From: an uncultured delta proteobacterium
GTDB taxonomy: Bacteria > Myxococcota_A > Polyangia > Polyangiales > Polyangiaceae
Direction of reading: 5' to 3'
DNA: 53,998 nucleotides
NCBI GenBank assembly: GCA_903892415.1
Contig: CAITIQ010000008.1
Coordinates: forward strand, 1 to 53,998
Below the pieces are notes generated by a model. The model was not told the DNA's origin. It ran no database searches and worked only from the letters and a program-made list of their open reading frames with translations. Positions 6,756 through 15,160 of the stretch are shown here, one piece after another (positions within the stretch are counted from its first letter, which is position 1; each line of letters starts with the position of its first letter). A program made the position numbers and the translations under genes.

Positions 6756-8159
6756 TCAGCGCGAAGATCGTCGGGTCGAGTTCAGCAGGCTTCTGGGCTG
6801 CGCGTAAGAGCGCTGCTCGAAGCGGTTCACCAGCTCCAGCCGCATAGGCGAGCGGGAGGTTGGCGCGCTGTCCTGCGACCTCGGGAGAGAAGGGCACGTT
6901 GAGACGAACCAGTTGAAATCACGGCGGACACAGAATGCCGAGACGGCCTCGTCGTAGGAGAGCTCCTCCCGAACGGCCGAGAGTACTTGCTCTGCTGTTA
7001 GTGTTTGATTGCAGTACTCGGCCCAGGCGCGTCCGAGGTGGAAAGCCCGCGGAAGTGTGCGCAGCGGCCGAAAGAAGGGCTCGTTCCCCTGCAAGAATCG
7101 ATCGACGTCGGCTGGGACGCCAAGTCCGAAGCGATGAAGGAACTGGAAGGACCTCGCGAAGGCTGGCGCGCGTAGGGCCTCGACCGCCAGCCGCTGCAGT
7201 TGGGTGAGCTCTTCACGAGCGAGGCCGCACTCTGGCAGCGTGGCACCGCCAGCGAACGCGAACCGCATCAGGACTTCTTCCGCCTGCTCAGCGTAGTCCC
7301 CAAGTTCCGCAAGCGCCCTGATCACGGCGGCGGGGTCGTCGACCTCGGCCCAAACCAGGACACGAGCTGCAACGCCGGCGCTGGTCTCGACGCCATCCTC
7401 CCAACGTAGCCCGAGGGCAGGCGGAGCTGGCTCTGGTTTGCGAAAAGAGTCGAGCAGGAGCGGCAGCGATGGTGAGGTCAACGGAGTCCCGACCAGCGCC
7501 AACGCGGCGGCCGCACTCAACGCAACCCAAGGTTTCGCCGAGCCTGCATGGCGGAGCGCAAGCACCCTTAGGGGCGGGACGGGCATGCGTCCTTGCGCTG
7601 CCATGGCGGACGTAGCCAGCAGTGCTGCTGCCAGTGCCCCCGGGTTCTTTTCTTTGGTTGCCGCCTCGAGCACAGCGTCTGCCGTGCCAGCGGCGGGACT
7701 CCCCAATCTACAGAGCGCGAGAAAAGCTGGGGCACGTACCGCTGGCGACGCATCCTTTAGCGCGCGAACCCAACTAGCCTCGTACGACTCGAGCAACGTT
7801 AGTGGACCGCGCTTGCACGCTTCGCCCGCCACGCTTGGCTCATTCTTTACGAGCAGGTCCAAGGGGTCTCTGGCCGCCGCGCGCACGACAAGCGAGAGCG
7901 CTCCGCCTCGATCGGCGGGGCGCTCGAAGCGTTCCGCGGTGGTCATCACCGCACGCAGCAACTCCACGCCAAGCTCGTCTTCGCCAAACAAGCCGCTGGC
8001 AAATGGTTCGGTGCCGAGCAACTTCCAGAGCTGTGCGCTGGAGGTTGCACTGGCAATTCTCGGCGTTACGAGCGCGTCGAGTTCGGTCCAACGTTGGGCT
8101 GCGAACAGCTCCTCGACTTTGGCCCAAAAAGGGTCACCACGAAAGGATCGATCGGTCAC
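6756..8159 (-). CDS. HEAT-repeat-like protein, N-terminal piece
   Basis: The open frame has 467 codons from GTG 8159; the last 50 or so look out of frame. The body consists of repeated Ala/Leu-rich helix pairs, such as 'DASPAVRAPAFLALCRLGS' and 'AKPWVALSAAAALALVG', as in HEAT/PBS-lyase-like repeats, which usually mediate protein-protein contacts. The N-terminus has no signal peptide, so it is likely cytoplasmic. I recognise no family by name. It faces the SUKH gene across a 359-bp divergent region. Confidence 0.6.
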   Translation of the reverse strand: MTDRSFRGDPFWAKVEELFAAQRWTELDALVTPRIASATSSAQLWKLLGTEPFASGLFGEDELGVELLRAVMTTAERFERPADRGGALSLVVRAAARDPLDLLVKNEPSVAGEACKRGPLTLLESYEASWVRALKDASPAVRAPAFLALCRLGSPAAGTADAVLEAATKEKNPGALAAALLATSAMAAQGRMPVPPLRVLALRHAGSAKPWVALSAAAALALVGTPLTSPSLPLLLDSFRKPEPAPPALGLRWEDGVETSAGVAARVLVWAEVDDPAAVIRALAELGDYAEQAEEVLMRFAFAGGATLPECGLAREELTQLQRLAVEALRAPAFARSFQFLHRFGLGVPADVDRFLQGNEPFFRPLRTLPRAFHLGRAWAEYCNQTLTAEQVLSAVREELSYDEAVSAFCVRRDFNWFVSTCPSLPRSQDSAPTSRSPMRLELVNRFEQRSYAQPRSLLNSTRRSSR

Positions 8160-8223
8160 GGTAGCGGCGAGCTGGCGAGCATGGCGCGCAATTCTGACAT
8201 GGCGCGCGGCTAGCCGAGCCGTA

Positions 8224-8267
8224 CGACATAACGCCCCGTCTTACGGCGAGACTCGGCGCAATGTCGC
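8224..8267. repeat. 44-bp structured repeat, copy 1
   Basis: This copy matches 8370-8413 at 40 of 44 positions. Its ends are 12-bp imperfect inverted repeats (CGACATAACGCC and GGCGCAATGTCG), and the middle holds a CCGT-CTT-ACGG hairpin. It lies in the divergent region between the HEAT-like gene and the SUKH gene. It could be a REP-type element, a non-autonomous mobile fragment or paired regulatory sites. Confidence 0.75.
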
Positions 8268-8369
8268 GTGCCACGGTGGGACGAGAGCGATCTCGGGGCG
8301 TCCCTGCAGCAATTCCGCGCAAAAGCCGAGGGGCGATCGGTCGGAAAGGCTCATCGGCTCGCAGAGGTG

Positions 8370-8413
8370 CGACATCACGGGCCGTCTTACGGCGAGACTT
8401 GGCGCAATGTCGC
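8370..8413. repeat. 44-bp structured repeat, copy 2
   Basis: This is a direct copy of 8224-8267 in the same orientation, starting 146 bp later. The CGACAT...ATGTCG ends and the central CCGTCTTACGG are conserved, and the four differences lie outside the main stem bases except for the second-arm partners at positions 11-12. The 102 bp between the copies shows no gene. Confidence 0.75.
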
Positions 8414-8428
8414 AAGCGATGTCATGCG

Positions 8429-8456
8429 CCTTCCACCCCACGCCTTCCACCCCACA
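8429..8456. repeat. 14-bp tandem duplication
   Basis: CCTTCCACCCCACG is followed directly by CCTTCCACCCCACA. Together with the two 44-bp repeats this fills the 8160-8518 gap, in which no protein-coding gene, tRNA or clear promoter was seen. Confidence 0.7.
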
Positions 8457-8518
8457 CCGAGTACGTCGTCCGCCGCTTCGACTGTGTCTCGGAGTAGCGG
8501 CGGGCTAAGGTGCGGCCC

Positions 8519-9412
8519 ATGCGTTCGATCGAGACGGCTGTTGCGCAAATCAGCCAATGGATGAGGAAGCACGGCGCCGAGGCCATCGTGTCGAACCTCG
8601 CGTCAGGAGCCGCGGAAGAGGACCTGGAGCAGGCGGAGGCACGGCTCGGTTTCAGGCTGCCTGCGGGCTTGCGTGAGCTGTGGTCGCTGCATGACGGCCA
8701 GGATGCCGAGCAAGACGGTTTCTATGAAATGTACGATCTGCTTTCGAGCGCCCAAGCCGACAACGAGAGCTTCACGGAGTTCGTGCTGTACAGCTCGAAC
8801 TCGCCTCGTGCGCTGGCTGAGTCGGGGCTGAGCGCGGCGGAGGTCGGCTCGCGGGCCTGGCTCAGGATCTGTGCGCGTGACTCGGATGGCGTGGCGGTGA
8901 ACGCCGAGTCGGGCCGCGTCTTCCGCATCGCCCATGACGATTCGCCGTGCCTTCACTTGTTGGCGTCCTCGGTCGAGGCCTGGCTCGATGCTTACGCCGA
9001 GGCCGTGTGCAACGATGATTATCGGGTGGAAGAAGGCTTCGGCGAGGCGTACCTCGCCCGTCGTGACCGCGCTCGCGAGGCGCGTGACGAGGCCGCTCTG
9101 CGCGCACAGCAGGCCGAGGAGGCGCGACGCGCGGGAAGCTCGTCGCTTGCGCTGATGGAGGAGGCCGTACGCGCGAAGAGCGAGGCGAAGGCGCAGGATG
9201 CATTGAAGCGCGGCGGCGCCGCAGCGCGCGAACAACTGCTAGCCGCCCTCTTTCGCGGCGAGCCCGCTTTCATCGCCTCGGTGCTGCGCTCCGACTTGCG
9301 TGCCCTCACGCTCTCCCGCGAGCAATGGCAGCTCATCGCCAGCGGTGGCGAGGCGCTCGGCAACCGCGCGATCGCGGCTTACGCGTTGAAGATGGCCGGG
9401 GCCGGGGGCTGA
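8519..9412 (+). CDS. SMI1/KNR4 (SUKH) family protein
   Basis: The product is 297 residues from ATG 8519; GTG 8510 is an in-frame alternative, but AAGG lies eight bases before the ATG. The N-terminal half is a SUKH domain: 'EEDLEQAEARLGFRLPAGLRELWSLHDG' is the classic opening, followed by 'FYEMYDLLSS' and the 'ARDSDGVAVNAESGRVF' strand pair. The C-terminal third (from about residue 180) is a charged Arg/Glu/Ala coiled coil followed by a small helical tail. SUKH proteins often serve as immunity proteins to toxins or as scaffolds; no toxin partner is seen here. A good terminator follows at once. Confidence 0.85.
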   Translation: MRSIETAVAQISQWMRKHGAEAIVSNLASGAAEEDLEQAEARLGFRLPAGLRELWSLHDGQDAEQDGFYEMYDLLSSAQADNESFTEFVLYSSNSPRALAESGLSAAEVGSRAWLRICARDSDGVAVNAESGRVFRIAHDDSPCLHLLASSVEAWLDAYAEAVCNDDYRVEEGFGEAYLARRDRAREARDEAALRAQQAEEARRAGSSSLALMEEAVRAKSEAKAQDALKRGGAAAREQLLAALFRGEPAFIASVLRSDLRALTLSREQWQLIASGGEALGNRAIAAYALKMAGAGG

Positions 9413-9414
9413 GC

Positions 9415-9449
9415 GAGGCTTGCTCGAAGGATCGAGCGGCCTCGGTTTT
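9415..9449 (+). terminator. Rho-independent-like terminator after the SUKH gene
   Basis: GAGGC (9415-9419) pairs with GCCTC (9439-9443), and inside it GCTCGA pairs with TCGAGC around an AGGA loop. The 11-bp stem is followed by GGTTTT. It begins three bases after the stop codon. Confidence 0.65.
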
Positions 9450-9640
9450 GTAACCTTCGCTCAGCAGCGCGAGCGAGCAGCACACCAGAAGGGCTGCTGT
9501 TCTTTGTTCGTTAGGTAAAATCGAATAGTCGCTGCGGAGGTGGGCTAGCTTTCGAATGAATATCCATCCGCGACGCTTGTCTCCGCGTCATCCGAACCCA
9601 CAAATCGAGAGCGCATAGGGGAGCGCGCAGGAGGTTCGGG

Positions 9641-10633
9641 ATGAACAAGATTGGGAGGATGGTACGGGCCCTCGCGCTGGTGGTGGGGCTCACGGGGTGC
9701 GCGACGATCCCTGCGGGGTATCGCGGCGTGAAGGTCTACTACTACGGTGACTCGGACGGGAACGAAGTGAAGGAGCTTGGCATCGGGCGCTACGCGTATT
9801 CGCCGGCGACAGAGGCCATCTACAAGTTCCCCGTCTTCCAGCAGAACGTTGCATGGCAGGGGCCGGACGGCGGCGTGCGCTTCCAAACGAACGAGGGACT
9901 CACCGTCGGGGTCGACGTGGGGATGAGCTACCAGATTGACGACACCAAGGTGACGAAGCTGTTCCTTACCTACCGGCGGGGCATCGACGAAATCACCGAC
10001 ACGTTCCTTCGGCACATCGTCGCCGACAGTTGCGCGCGCGTCGCTGCGACCATGAGCGTCGAAGAGGTGTATGGCGCGAAGAAGGAGGAGTTCTTGGAGC
10101 AGGTCAACGACACAGTGAGGAAACAGGTTGAGCCCGTCGGGATCAAGGTCGAGCGGATCCACCTGATCGGGGCGTTTCGTCTCCCGCCCGCCGTCGTCGA
10201 GGCCATCGACCGGAAGATCGCCGCCTCGCAGCGCGCGCAGCAGCGAGAGAATGAGCTGCGGGAGAACGAGGCCGAGGCGGCGAACCGCGTAGCGCAGGCG
10301 CGTGGTGCGGCGGAGGCGCAACGCATCGAGCAGGAGATGGAAGCGCGCGGCATCGCAGCGCTGTCCGAGCGGCTCTCAGCGGAGTTCCTCGTCTATCAGG
10401 CGATCCAGCGTTGGGATGGCAAGCTTCCGCAGTCGATGATGGGCCCCGAGGGCACGTTGATGGCAGCGTTCACGCGGCTCGCGAACGGATCGACGACCTC
10501 TGCGCCGAGCGCACCCGGGGGAAGGCCCGCCGCTCCGCCCAAGCCAGCGGCCTCGACCAAGTCGGCGAGCAAGCTTCGCGAACAGGTTACGCCGGCCTCG
10601 CTCCGCTCGCCCTCGGCAGACGACTACCCTTGA
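9641..10633 (+). CDS. SPFH/band-7 (prohibitin-like) lipoprotein
   Basis: The protein is 330 residues with a lipoprotein signal (LTGC, Cys20). The band-7/SPFH domain spans about 24-200 ('IPAGYRGVKVYYYG', 'TNEGLTVGVDVGMSYQI', 'RLPPAVVEAIDRKIAASQRAQQ'), followed by an alanine/glutamate-rich coiled coil (about 188-245) typical of stomatin/prohibitin proteins, which form oligomeric membrane scaffolds. The C-terminus is a Pro/Ala/Ser-rich tail. A strong AGGAGG precedes the ATG by about eight bases. Lipidation suggests periplasm-facing anchoring rather than the usual membrane hairpin. Confidence 0.88.
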   Translation: MNKIGRMVRALALVVGLTGCATIPAGYRGVKVYYYGDSDGNEVKELGIGRYAYSPATEAIYKFPVFQQNVAWQGPDGGVRFQTNEGLTVGVDVGMSYQIDDTKVTKLFLTYRRGIDEITDTFLRHIVADSCARVAATMSVEEVYGAKKEEFLEQVNDTVRKQVEPVGIKVERIHLIGAFRLPPAVVEAIDRKIAASQRAQQRENELRENEAEAANRVAQARGAAEAQRIEQEMEARGIAALSERLSAEFLVYQAIQRWDGKLPQSMMGPEGTLMAAFTRLANGSTTSAPSAPGGRPAAPPKPAASTKSASKLREQVTPASLRSPSADDYP

Positions 10634-10659
10634 GCGCGGTGGAGTGACCCTTTTGGGAA

Positions 10660-11217
10660 TCAGGACCCGAAGCAGTTGATGAGGGCTTGCAGCTCCGCTC
10701 CGCAGTCGTCCACGCAATCGAGGAACGGCCCGTTCTTCGGGTCCACGCACGCGCAGTTGCTCTCCATGAAGGATGGCGCTTCGCAGGCCCAGAGCGCCCC
10801 TGACTCCAGCAGGCAGTCGTTGGTGGCGAACTCGTCGCAGTAGGTCGGGTCGTCGACGTCGGGGTCGTTGCAGCCGAGGATGAGGGAAACCGCGCTGTAG
10901 CTTGAGCGCCATTCCTCGCAGGCCGCGAGCGCCTCCTCGATGCCACTGGCGCCTCCGCCCGTGCCGGCACCGCCCCCGCCCGTGGCGGCAGCGCCCCCGC
11001 CCGTGCCGGCACCGCCCGTGGCGGTACCGCCCGTGCCTGCACCGCCGCCACCCGAGCCGCTCGTGGAGCCGGATGATGACGACGCCCCGCCCGTCGATCC
11101 CGAGGAGGAAGATGTCGTGGCGCCACCAGCTCCGCCGCCCGCAGCGGCGCCGGCGCCCGCGTCGTCACCACAGCCCGCGACGACGAGGAGAATCACGAGC
11201 GATGACTGCAGCTTCAT
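10660..11217 (-). CDS. Gly/Ser-rich, Cys-rich lipoprotein
   Basis: The 185-residue product has a signal peptide ending VAGC (Cys16), then about 75 residues of low-complexity Gly/Thr/Ser/Ala, then a compact domain with about ten cysteines (about 98-183) that probably form disulfides. Such stalked lipoproteins are very common in Polyangiales. The Gly-rich stalk is built from GC-rich repeats (10945-11165), which makes assembly there less certain. Function is unknown. The gene converges with the SPFH gene, 26 bp apart. Confidence 0.8.
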   Translation of the reverse strand: MKLQSSLVILLVVAGCGDDAGAGAAAGGGAGGATTSSSSGSTGGASSSSGSTSGSGGGGAGTGGTATGGAGTGGGAAATGGGGAGTGGGASGIEEALAACEEWRSSYSAVSLILGCNDPDVDDPTYCDEFATNDCLLESGALWACEAPSFMESNCACVDPKNGPFLDCVDDCGAELQALINCFGS

Positions 11218-11276
11218 CGCACGAAGGTACCTCGCGTCTCACGTCCAGGCGGGCTTCTTCTCCGCGGGAAGGAATG

Positions 11277-11681
11277 TCAGCACACGCAATCACCGAAGCC
11301 CGAGCCGTCCTCCTTGCAGGTCGTCGTCCCGTTCTGATCAGCAGAACACTTGCAGAAGGTTTCGGAGCCGGCGTCGCAAACGGGCTCGCCTGCGGCAACC
11401 GCGCACGTCCCTTCGATGCAGCTGACGACTGTCGCTTCACAGAAGATGTCGCACTGCTCCTCGCACTCGCCGAGGTCAGCGTCGTAGTCGGCCTTGGCGT
11501 CCTTGTTGATTGCAGCGTTCGGGCAGCCGCAGCAAACGTCCCCATCGATGACGGCCACACAATCTGCGGCCTCCACGCATGACTGATTGTAGTCGCTGGC
11601 TGTTGCCACCGTCCCACTGCAGCCAAAGCCAAGCGTGGCGCCGGCGGTAGAAAGGCAAATCGCCAAGAGTATTTTCTTCAT
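11277..11681 (-). CDS. Cys-rich lipoprotein
   Basis: Starting at ATG 11681 (MKKILLAICL...), the product is 134 residues; an upstream in-frame ATG at 11699 would add six. The signal peptide ends GFGC (Cys21). The mature part has about 18 cysteines in short loops, such as 'DGDVCCGCPNAAI' and 'CEEQCDIFCEATVVSC', implying a disulfide-rich exported domain. The longer open frame upstream in this phase is antisense to chrA and is not coding. No function is recognised. Confidence 0.8.
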   Translation of the reverse strand: MKKILLAICLSTAGATLGFGCSGTVATASDYNQSCVEAADCVAVIDGDVCCGCPNAAINKDAKADYDADLGECEEQCDIFCEATVVSCIEGTCAVAAGEPVCDAGSETFCKCSADQNGTTTCKEDGSGFGDCVC

Positions 11682-11719
11682 GCGTGGGAGTGTAGCCATC
11701 GAGGGCCAGCGTGAGGCTC

Positions 11720-12907
11720 TTATCCGCCGAGCAGCCACTGGCCAGCGGCGGCGCTGGCTGCGACCACGAGCCACGGTGGCGCCTTCCAAATCTCGAGCAG
11801 CGCGAAGGCCAGCAGTGCGGCGCCGACATCGTGCGGGCCGCGTACGCTCTCGCTGACGATGGGGTTGTAGAGCGCAGCCAACAGCACACCGACGACGGCG
11901 GCGTTCGCTCCGGAGAGCGTCGCCTGTGCCCAACGCAAGGAGCGCAGCCTCTGCCAAAAAGGAAGGGCTCCAGCGATCAGCAGCCAACCCGGAAGAAACA
12001 AGCCCAGCAGGCACCAAAGCCCATTGAGCCAACTCGCGGGCCCCGGCTTCATCGCAGCTCCGAGATAGGCCGAGAAGGCGAACATCGGGCCGGGCAGAGC
12101 CTGCGCTGCGGCGTAGCCCGCGAGGAACTGATCGTCGCTGAGCCAGCCGCGCGGTACGAGCTCGGCTCGGAGCAAGGGAAGCACCACGTGACCACCCCCG
12201 AACACGAGCGAACCCGAGCGGTAGAAGCTGTCGAAGTAGGCGACCTCTCGTGAGCCTGTCGCTGTGGCGAGCGCAGGCAGCGCGATCAACAAGCCGAGAA
12301 ACGTGAGCAGCGCAGCGGTCGCCGCGAGGCTCCGCCTCGGGCTCGCGGCTGCTTGCGAGCTCAACTCGACGGTGTCGCGAAAGCGAACGAAGCCCACGAG
12401 CCCGCCCAGCGCGATCACCGCGAGCTGAGTAACAACGCCAGGAACGGTGAGCAACAGCGCTGCCGAGGCGAGGCATAACGAGGCGCGTGCTCGGCCCTGA
12501 CACAGCTTCTTGCCCAGGCCCCACACAGCCTGCGCAACCACTGCCACGGCAGCGAGCTTGAGTCCGTGAAGCCAGCCCGCTGCAGCGAGGTCCGGCGTGT
12601 GCGCAAGACCGAAAGCGAAGCCGAGCATGAGCAAGGCCGATGGCAGCGTAAAGCACAGCGAAGCAACCAGCGCACCCAGCAGGCCGGCGCGCTGCATGCC
12701 GAGCGCAAACACGAGTTGGCTGCTGGCCGGCCCGGGAAGAAATTGGCAGAGCGCGACCAGATCGGCGAAGTGAGCGTCATCCAGCCACTTGCGGCGCTCG
12801 ACGAACTCGCTGCGCAGATAACCGAGGTGCGCGATCGGCCCGCCGAACGAAACACAGCCGAGTCGCAAGAACGCCCCTGCCAGCTCGAGCACGAGGCCTT
12901 TGTTCAC
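11720..12907 (-). CDS. chrA: Chromate transporter, two-domain ChrA
   Basis: The start is GTG 12907 (395 residues), chosen because family members begin about ten residues before the first membrane motif. Both halves of the CHR family are visible: 'SFGGPIAHLGYLRSEF' with 'FADLVALCQFLPGPASSQ' near the N-terminus, and 'VFGGGHVVLPLLRAELV' with 'YAAAQALPGPMFAF' in the second half, around ten or more hydrophobic helices. ChrA proteins export chromate from the cytoplasm. No chrB regulator is adjacent. It is divergent from the methyltransferase lipoprotein gene. Confidence 0.92.
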   Translation of the reverse strand: MNKGLVLELAGAFLRLGCVSFGGPIAHLGYLRSEFVERRKWLDDAHFADLVALCQFLPGPASSQLVFALGMQRAGLLGALVASLCFTLPSALLMLGFAFGLAHTPDLAAAGWLHGLKLAAVAVVAQAVWGLGKKLCQGRARASLCLASAALLLTVPGVVTQLAVIALGGLVGFVRFRDTVELSSQAAASPRRSLAATAALLTFLGLLIALPALATATGSREVAYFDSFYRSGSLVFGGGHVVLPLLRAELVPRGWLSDDQFLAGYAAAQALPGPMFAFSAYLGAAMKPGPASWLNGLWCLLGLFLPGWLLIAGALPFWQRLRSLRWAQATLSGANAAVVGVLLAALYNPIVSESVRGPHDVGAALLAFALLEIWKAPPWLVVAASAAAGQWLLGG

Positions 12908-13031
12908 GCAGCGGAGAATACGAGTTCCCGCTAGCGACCGTAGGGCGAAAAGCCGCAGCGCGAGCCGCAGCCCGCGCGTAGAGCTGCCCACCGCTGCTTG
13001 CGCGCTCGTCTCGGGCTCGTTAAGGGCCAGC

Positions 13032-13943
13032 ATGCAAATCAGAAACGTTCTTGCGGTATGTGCGGCCTTGTCGCTCGTGGGCGCGGCTGCCTGTGAGCAG
13101 CGCCCAGCTGCTGAGCCGGTCAACGAAGCGACTGGGACCTCGGCCGTGCCGTTCAACGCCGCAGCGACGAGCAGCGCTGTCGCTCTTCCGACGGCCTCGG
13201 CATCAGCGTCTGCTGCGCCCAGCGCCGCGCCCGTCTATCGCGCGGCCGAGCCATTCGCCGTGAGCGATGCCCACAAGAAGATCGTCGATGCGGCCGACCG
13301 CTCGGCGGACGACAAGGCGCTGGATGCCGGACGTCACCCGGGCGAGATGCTGAGCTTCTTCGGTATCACGCAGGGGATGCGCGTGGCCGAGCTCGCTGCA
13401 GGCGGCGGTTACACGGCCGAACTGCTAGCGCGCACGGTTGGCCCCAAAGGCAAAGTGTGGGGCCACAACTCGAAGTTCTTGCTCGAGCGCTTCGCCGAGA
13501 AGCCGTGGTCCGAACGACTCAAGAAGCCGGCGATGAAGGGCGTGGTTCGTGTCGACCGCGACTTCGACGAGCCGCTCCCCGCCGATGCAAAAGAGCTCGA
13601 CGCGGTCTTCATGGTGCTCTTCTACCACGACACTGTTTGGCTCAAGACCGACCGCGCCAAGATGAACGTCAACATCTTCAAGGCGCTCAAGCCCGGCGGC
13701 ATCTTCGCCCTCATCGATCATTCGGGTCGCCCCGGAACCGGCGTGAGCGAAGGCGAATCGCTACATCGTATCGACGAAGAGACGGTCAAACAAGAGGTCC
13801 TCGCCGCCGGCTTCAAACTCGATGGCGAGGCGCACTTCCTACGCAACCCCAACGACACCCGCGATTGGAACGACTCCCCGCGCGCGGCGGCGGAGAAGCG
13901 TGGCACGAGCGATCGCTTCGTATTGCGGTTCAAGAAGCTTTGA
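13032..13943 (+). CDS. Exported class I SAM-methyltransferase-like lipoprotein
   Basis: From ATG 13032 the product is 303 residues: signal peptide (GAAAC, Cys21), an Ala/Ser/Pro linker to about 70, then a Rossmann methyltransferase domain with motif I 'VAELAAGGGYTAELLA' and 'LKPGGIFALIDHSG'. This type of predicted methyltransferase with an export signal is common in proteobacteria, but SAM is cytoplasmic, so its true activity is unclear. The 'HRIDEETVKQEVLAAGFKL' tail matches the family. The frame could open earlier, but that part overlaps chrA antisense. Confidence 0.85.
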   Translation: MQIRNVLAVCAALSLVGAAACEQRPAAEPVNEATGTSAVPFNAAATSSAVALPTASASASAAPSAAPVYRAAEPFAVSDAHKKIVDAADRSADDKALDAGRHPGEMLSFFGITQGMRVAELAAGGGYTAELLARTVGPKGKVWGHNSKFLLERFAEKPWSERLKKPAMKGVVRVDRDFDEPLPADAKELDAVFMVLFYHDTVWLKTDRAKMNVNIFKALKPGGIFALIDHSGRPGTGVSEGESLHRIDEETVKQEVLAAGFKLDGEAHFLRNPNDTRDWNDSPRAAAEKRGTSDRFVLRFKKL

Positions 13944-14044
13944 CGCATCAACTTGACGGCCTTCGTGATCGATTGCGCGCGAGGGGTCACTGACATGATC
14001 GAGAGGCGCCAAGAAGGTGCCCTCGACCTACGAAAGGTGCCCCC

Positions 14045-14335
14045 ATGCTGAAGAAGATCTTTGCCCTCGCTTTTGTCTCGGCCGTTGCAAGCGTTGCCAT
14101 CGCCTCCGAGCCCACCAGCTTGGAGCTCCAGAGAGCGCGCGCTCAAGAGGCCGTTGCCCAAGAAGCCGCGGTGAGCGACGTTTCAGACGCAGACGAACTC
14201 AAGCAGTGGGGGAGTGCAAAGGAATGTGCGGCTGCCTGCAAAGCCCAAAATTGCACGGGTTCTCAATACATTAGCAACGGAAACGGGGGCGGGAGCTGCA
14301 CCTGCAACGGCTGCAGTTACCAACTGGACTACTGA
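14045..14335 (+). CDS. Small secreted Cys-rich protein
   Basis: The 96-residue product has a cleavable signal peptide (about 1-20, ending AIAS), an acidic Ala/Gln/Glu helix, then a C-terminal module with six or more cysteines spaced C-x3-C-x4-C...C-x-C-x2-C around a Gly/Asn loop. It likely folds by disulfides outside the inner membrane. There is no lipobox. AAGGTG lies about eight bases before the start. No family is recognised. Confidence 0.75.
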   Translation: MLKKIFALAFVSAVASVAIASEPTSLELQRARAQEAVAQEAAVSDVSDADELKQWGSAKECAAACKAQNCTGSQYISNGNGGGSCTCNGCSYQLDY

Positions 14336-14365
14336 CCACAAGCCCGTCCTCCGCGCGCCTCTTCG

Positions 14366-15160
14366 TTACAGCCCTCCGGCGATGATGCGCGCGATGTCGG
14401 CCATGGTGTAGCGGCCTTTGGGCAGCCCGCCGACGATGCGTGCGGCGCGTAAAGCCCCGCGAGCGAAGAGATCGCGGTTGGTCGCGCGGTGCGTGAGCTC
14501 GAGGCGCTCACCGGGACCCAGGAAGTGGATGCTGTGATCGCCGATCACGTCGCCACCGCGCACGGCCATGACTCCAACCTCGTCCTCCATGCGTGCGCCC
14601 GGTCGACCTTGGCGTCCGGTCACAGCGCGCGCTTCACGCACCTCTTGAATGGCACCGAGCAAGCTCAGCGCGGTGCCGCTCGGTGCGTCGGCTTTGAGCT
14701 TGTGGTGCACCTCGACGATCTCGAGATCGAACCCAGGCAACATGCGCGTGGCTTGCTTCGCCAGCTCGGCCAACACCTGCACGCCCAAGCTCATGTTGGA
14801 GGCCCAAAGCACGGCCACCTTCTCCGCCGCCTGATCGATCGCACGCAGCGTCTCGGGCGGGAGGCCGGTGGTGCCCGACACCACCGCGATGCCTTTTTTT
14901 GCGGCCAGATGCAGCACGTCCTTCGTCATCTCGGGCGAGCTGAAATCAATGACGCACTCTGCGCCGAGCAGGCCCGAGGCGAGGTCCGGGGAGACGGCGG
15001 CGCCCAGCGGGCCCACGCCGGCAACTTCACCTGCGTCGCGACCGATGGCGGGCGAGGATGCCCGGGCCACGGCGCCAACCAGCGTGAAGCCCTCGTCTTT
15101 GATAAGCCGCAGCACGGCCTGGCCCATGCGGCCAGTTGCGCCCACCACCGCAACGTTCAC
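14366..15160 (-). CDS. dapB: 4-hydroxy-tetrahydrodipicolinate reductase
   Basis: The 264-residue enzyme reduces the DapA product with NAD(P)H in the diaminopimelate/lysine pathway. The N-terminal nucleotide motif is 'VVGATGRMGQAV'; 'GTTGLPPET' and the substrate-binding signature 'EVHHKLKADAPSGTAL' are intact, as is 'GERLELTHRATNR'. The start is GTG 15160, overlapping the dapA stop as GTGA, so the two are translationally coupled. Length matches the family. Confidence 0.96.
   Translation of the reverse strand: MNVAVVGATGRMGQAVLRLIKDEGFTLVGAVARASSPAIGRDAGEVAGVGPLGAAVSPDLASGLLGAECVIDFSSPEMTKDVLHLAAKKGIAVVSGTTGLPPETLRAIDQAAEKVAVLWASNMSLGVQVLAELAKQATRMLPGFDLEIVEVHHKLKADAPSGTALSLLGAIQEVREARAVTGRQGRPGARMEDEVGVMAVRGGDVIGDHSIHFLGPGERLELTHRATNRDLFARGALRAARIVGGLPKGRYTMADIARIIAGGL

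Larger units (their letters stand above)
5705..8159 (-). pseudogene. HEAT-like gene split over three reading frames
   Basis: Protein-like sequence runs continuously on the minus strand but changes frame twice. Piece 1 (from GTG 8159) reads well to 'RRDFNWF' near 6910 and then turns into Arg/Ser-rich noise until its stop at 6756. Piece 2 begins near 6910 with 'RLNVPFSPEVAGQ', reads well to 'FANFKQP' near 6670 and stops at 6598. Piece 3 picks up with 'AYRALGEAPRLPANERQLAG' after a stop near 6688 and ends at 5705. Joined, they would give one protein of about 810-820 residues. Two sequencing errors, or a genuinely decaying gene, would both explain this. It lies 77 bp upstream of the retron unit on the same strand. 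No catalytic motif was recognised. Confidence 0.6.

Noticed and set aside
6598..6897. Independent 99-residue gene starting at GTG 6897
   Set aside because: Coding-like sequence in this frame continues upstream of the GTG and joins the preceding frame, so it is better read as the middle piece of the split gene.
7438..8508. 356-codon plus-strand open frame
   Set aside because: Its Ala/Ser-rich low-complexity translation mirrors the minus-strand HEAT-like gene, and it runs through the 44-bp repeats.
8160..8518. CRISPR-like or second retron RNA in the repeat region
   Set aside because: There are only two repeats with a 102-bp interval, and no reverse transcriptase or cas gene is adjacent.
11682..12656. 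Upstream extension of the small Cys-rich lipoprotein frame
   Set aside because: This part is antisense-phase noise within chrA; the real protein starts with the signal peptide at 11681.
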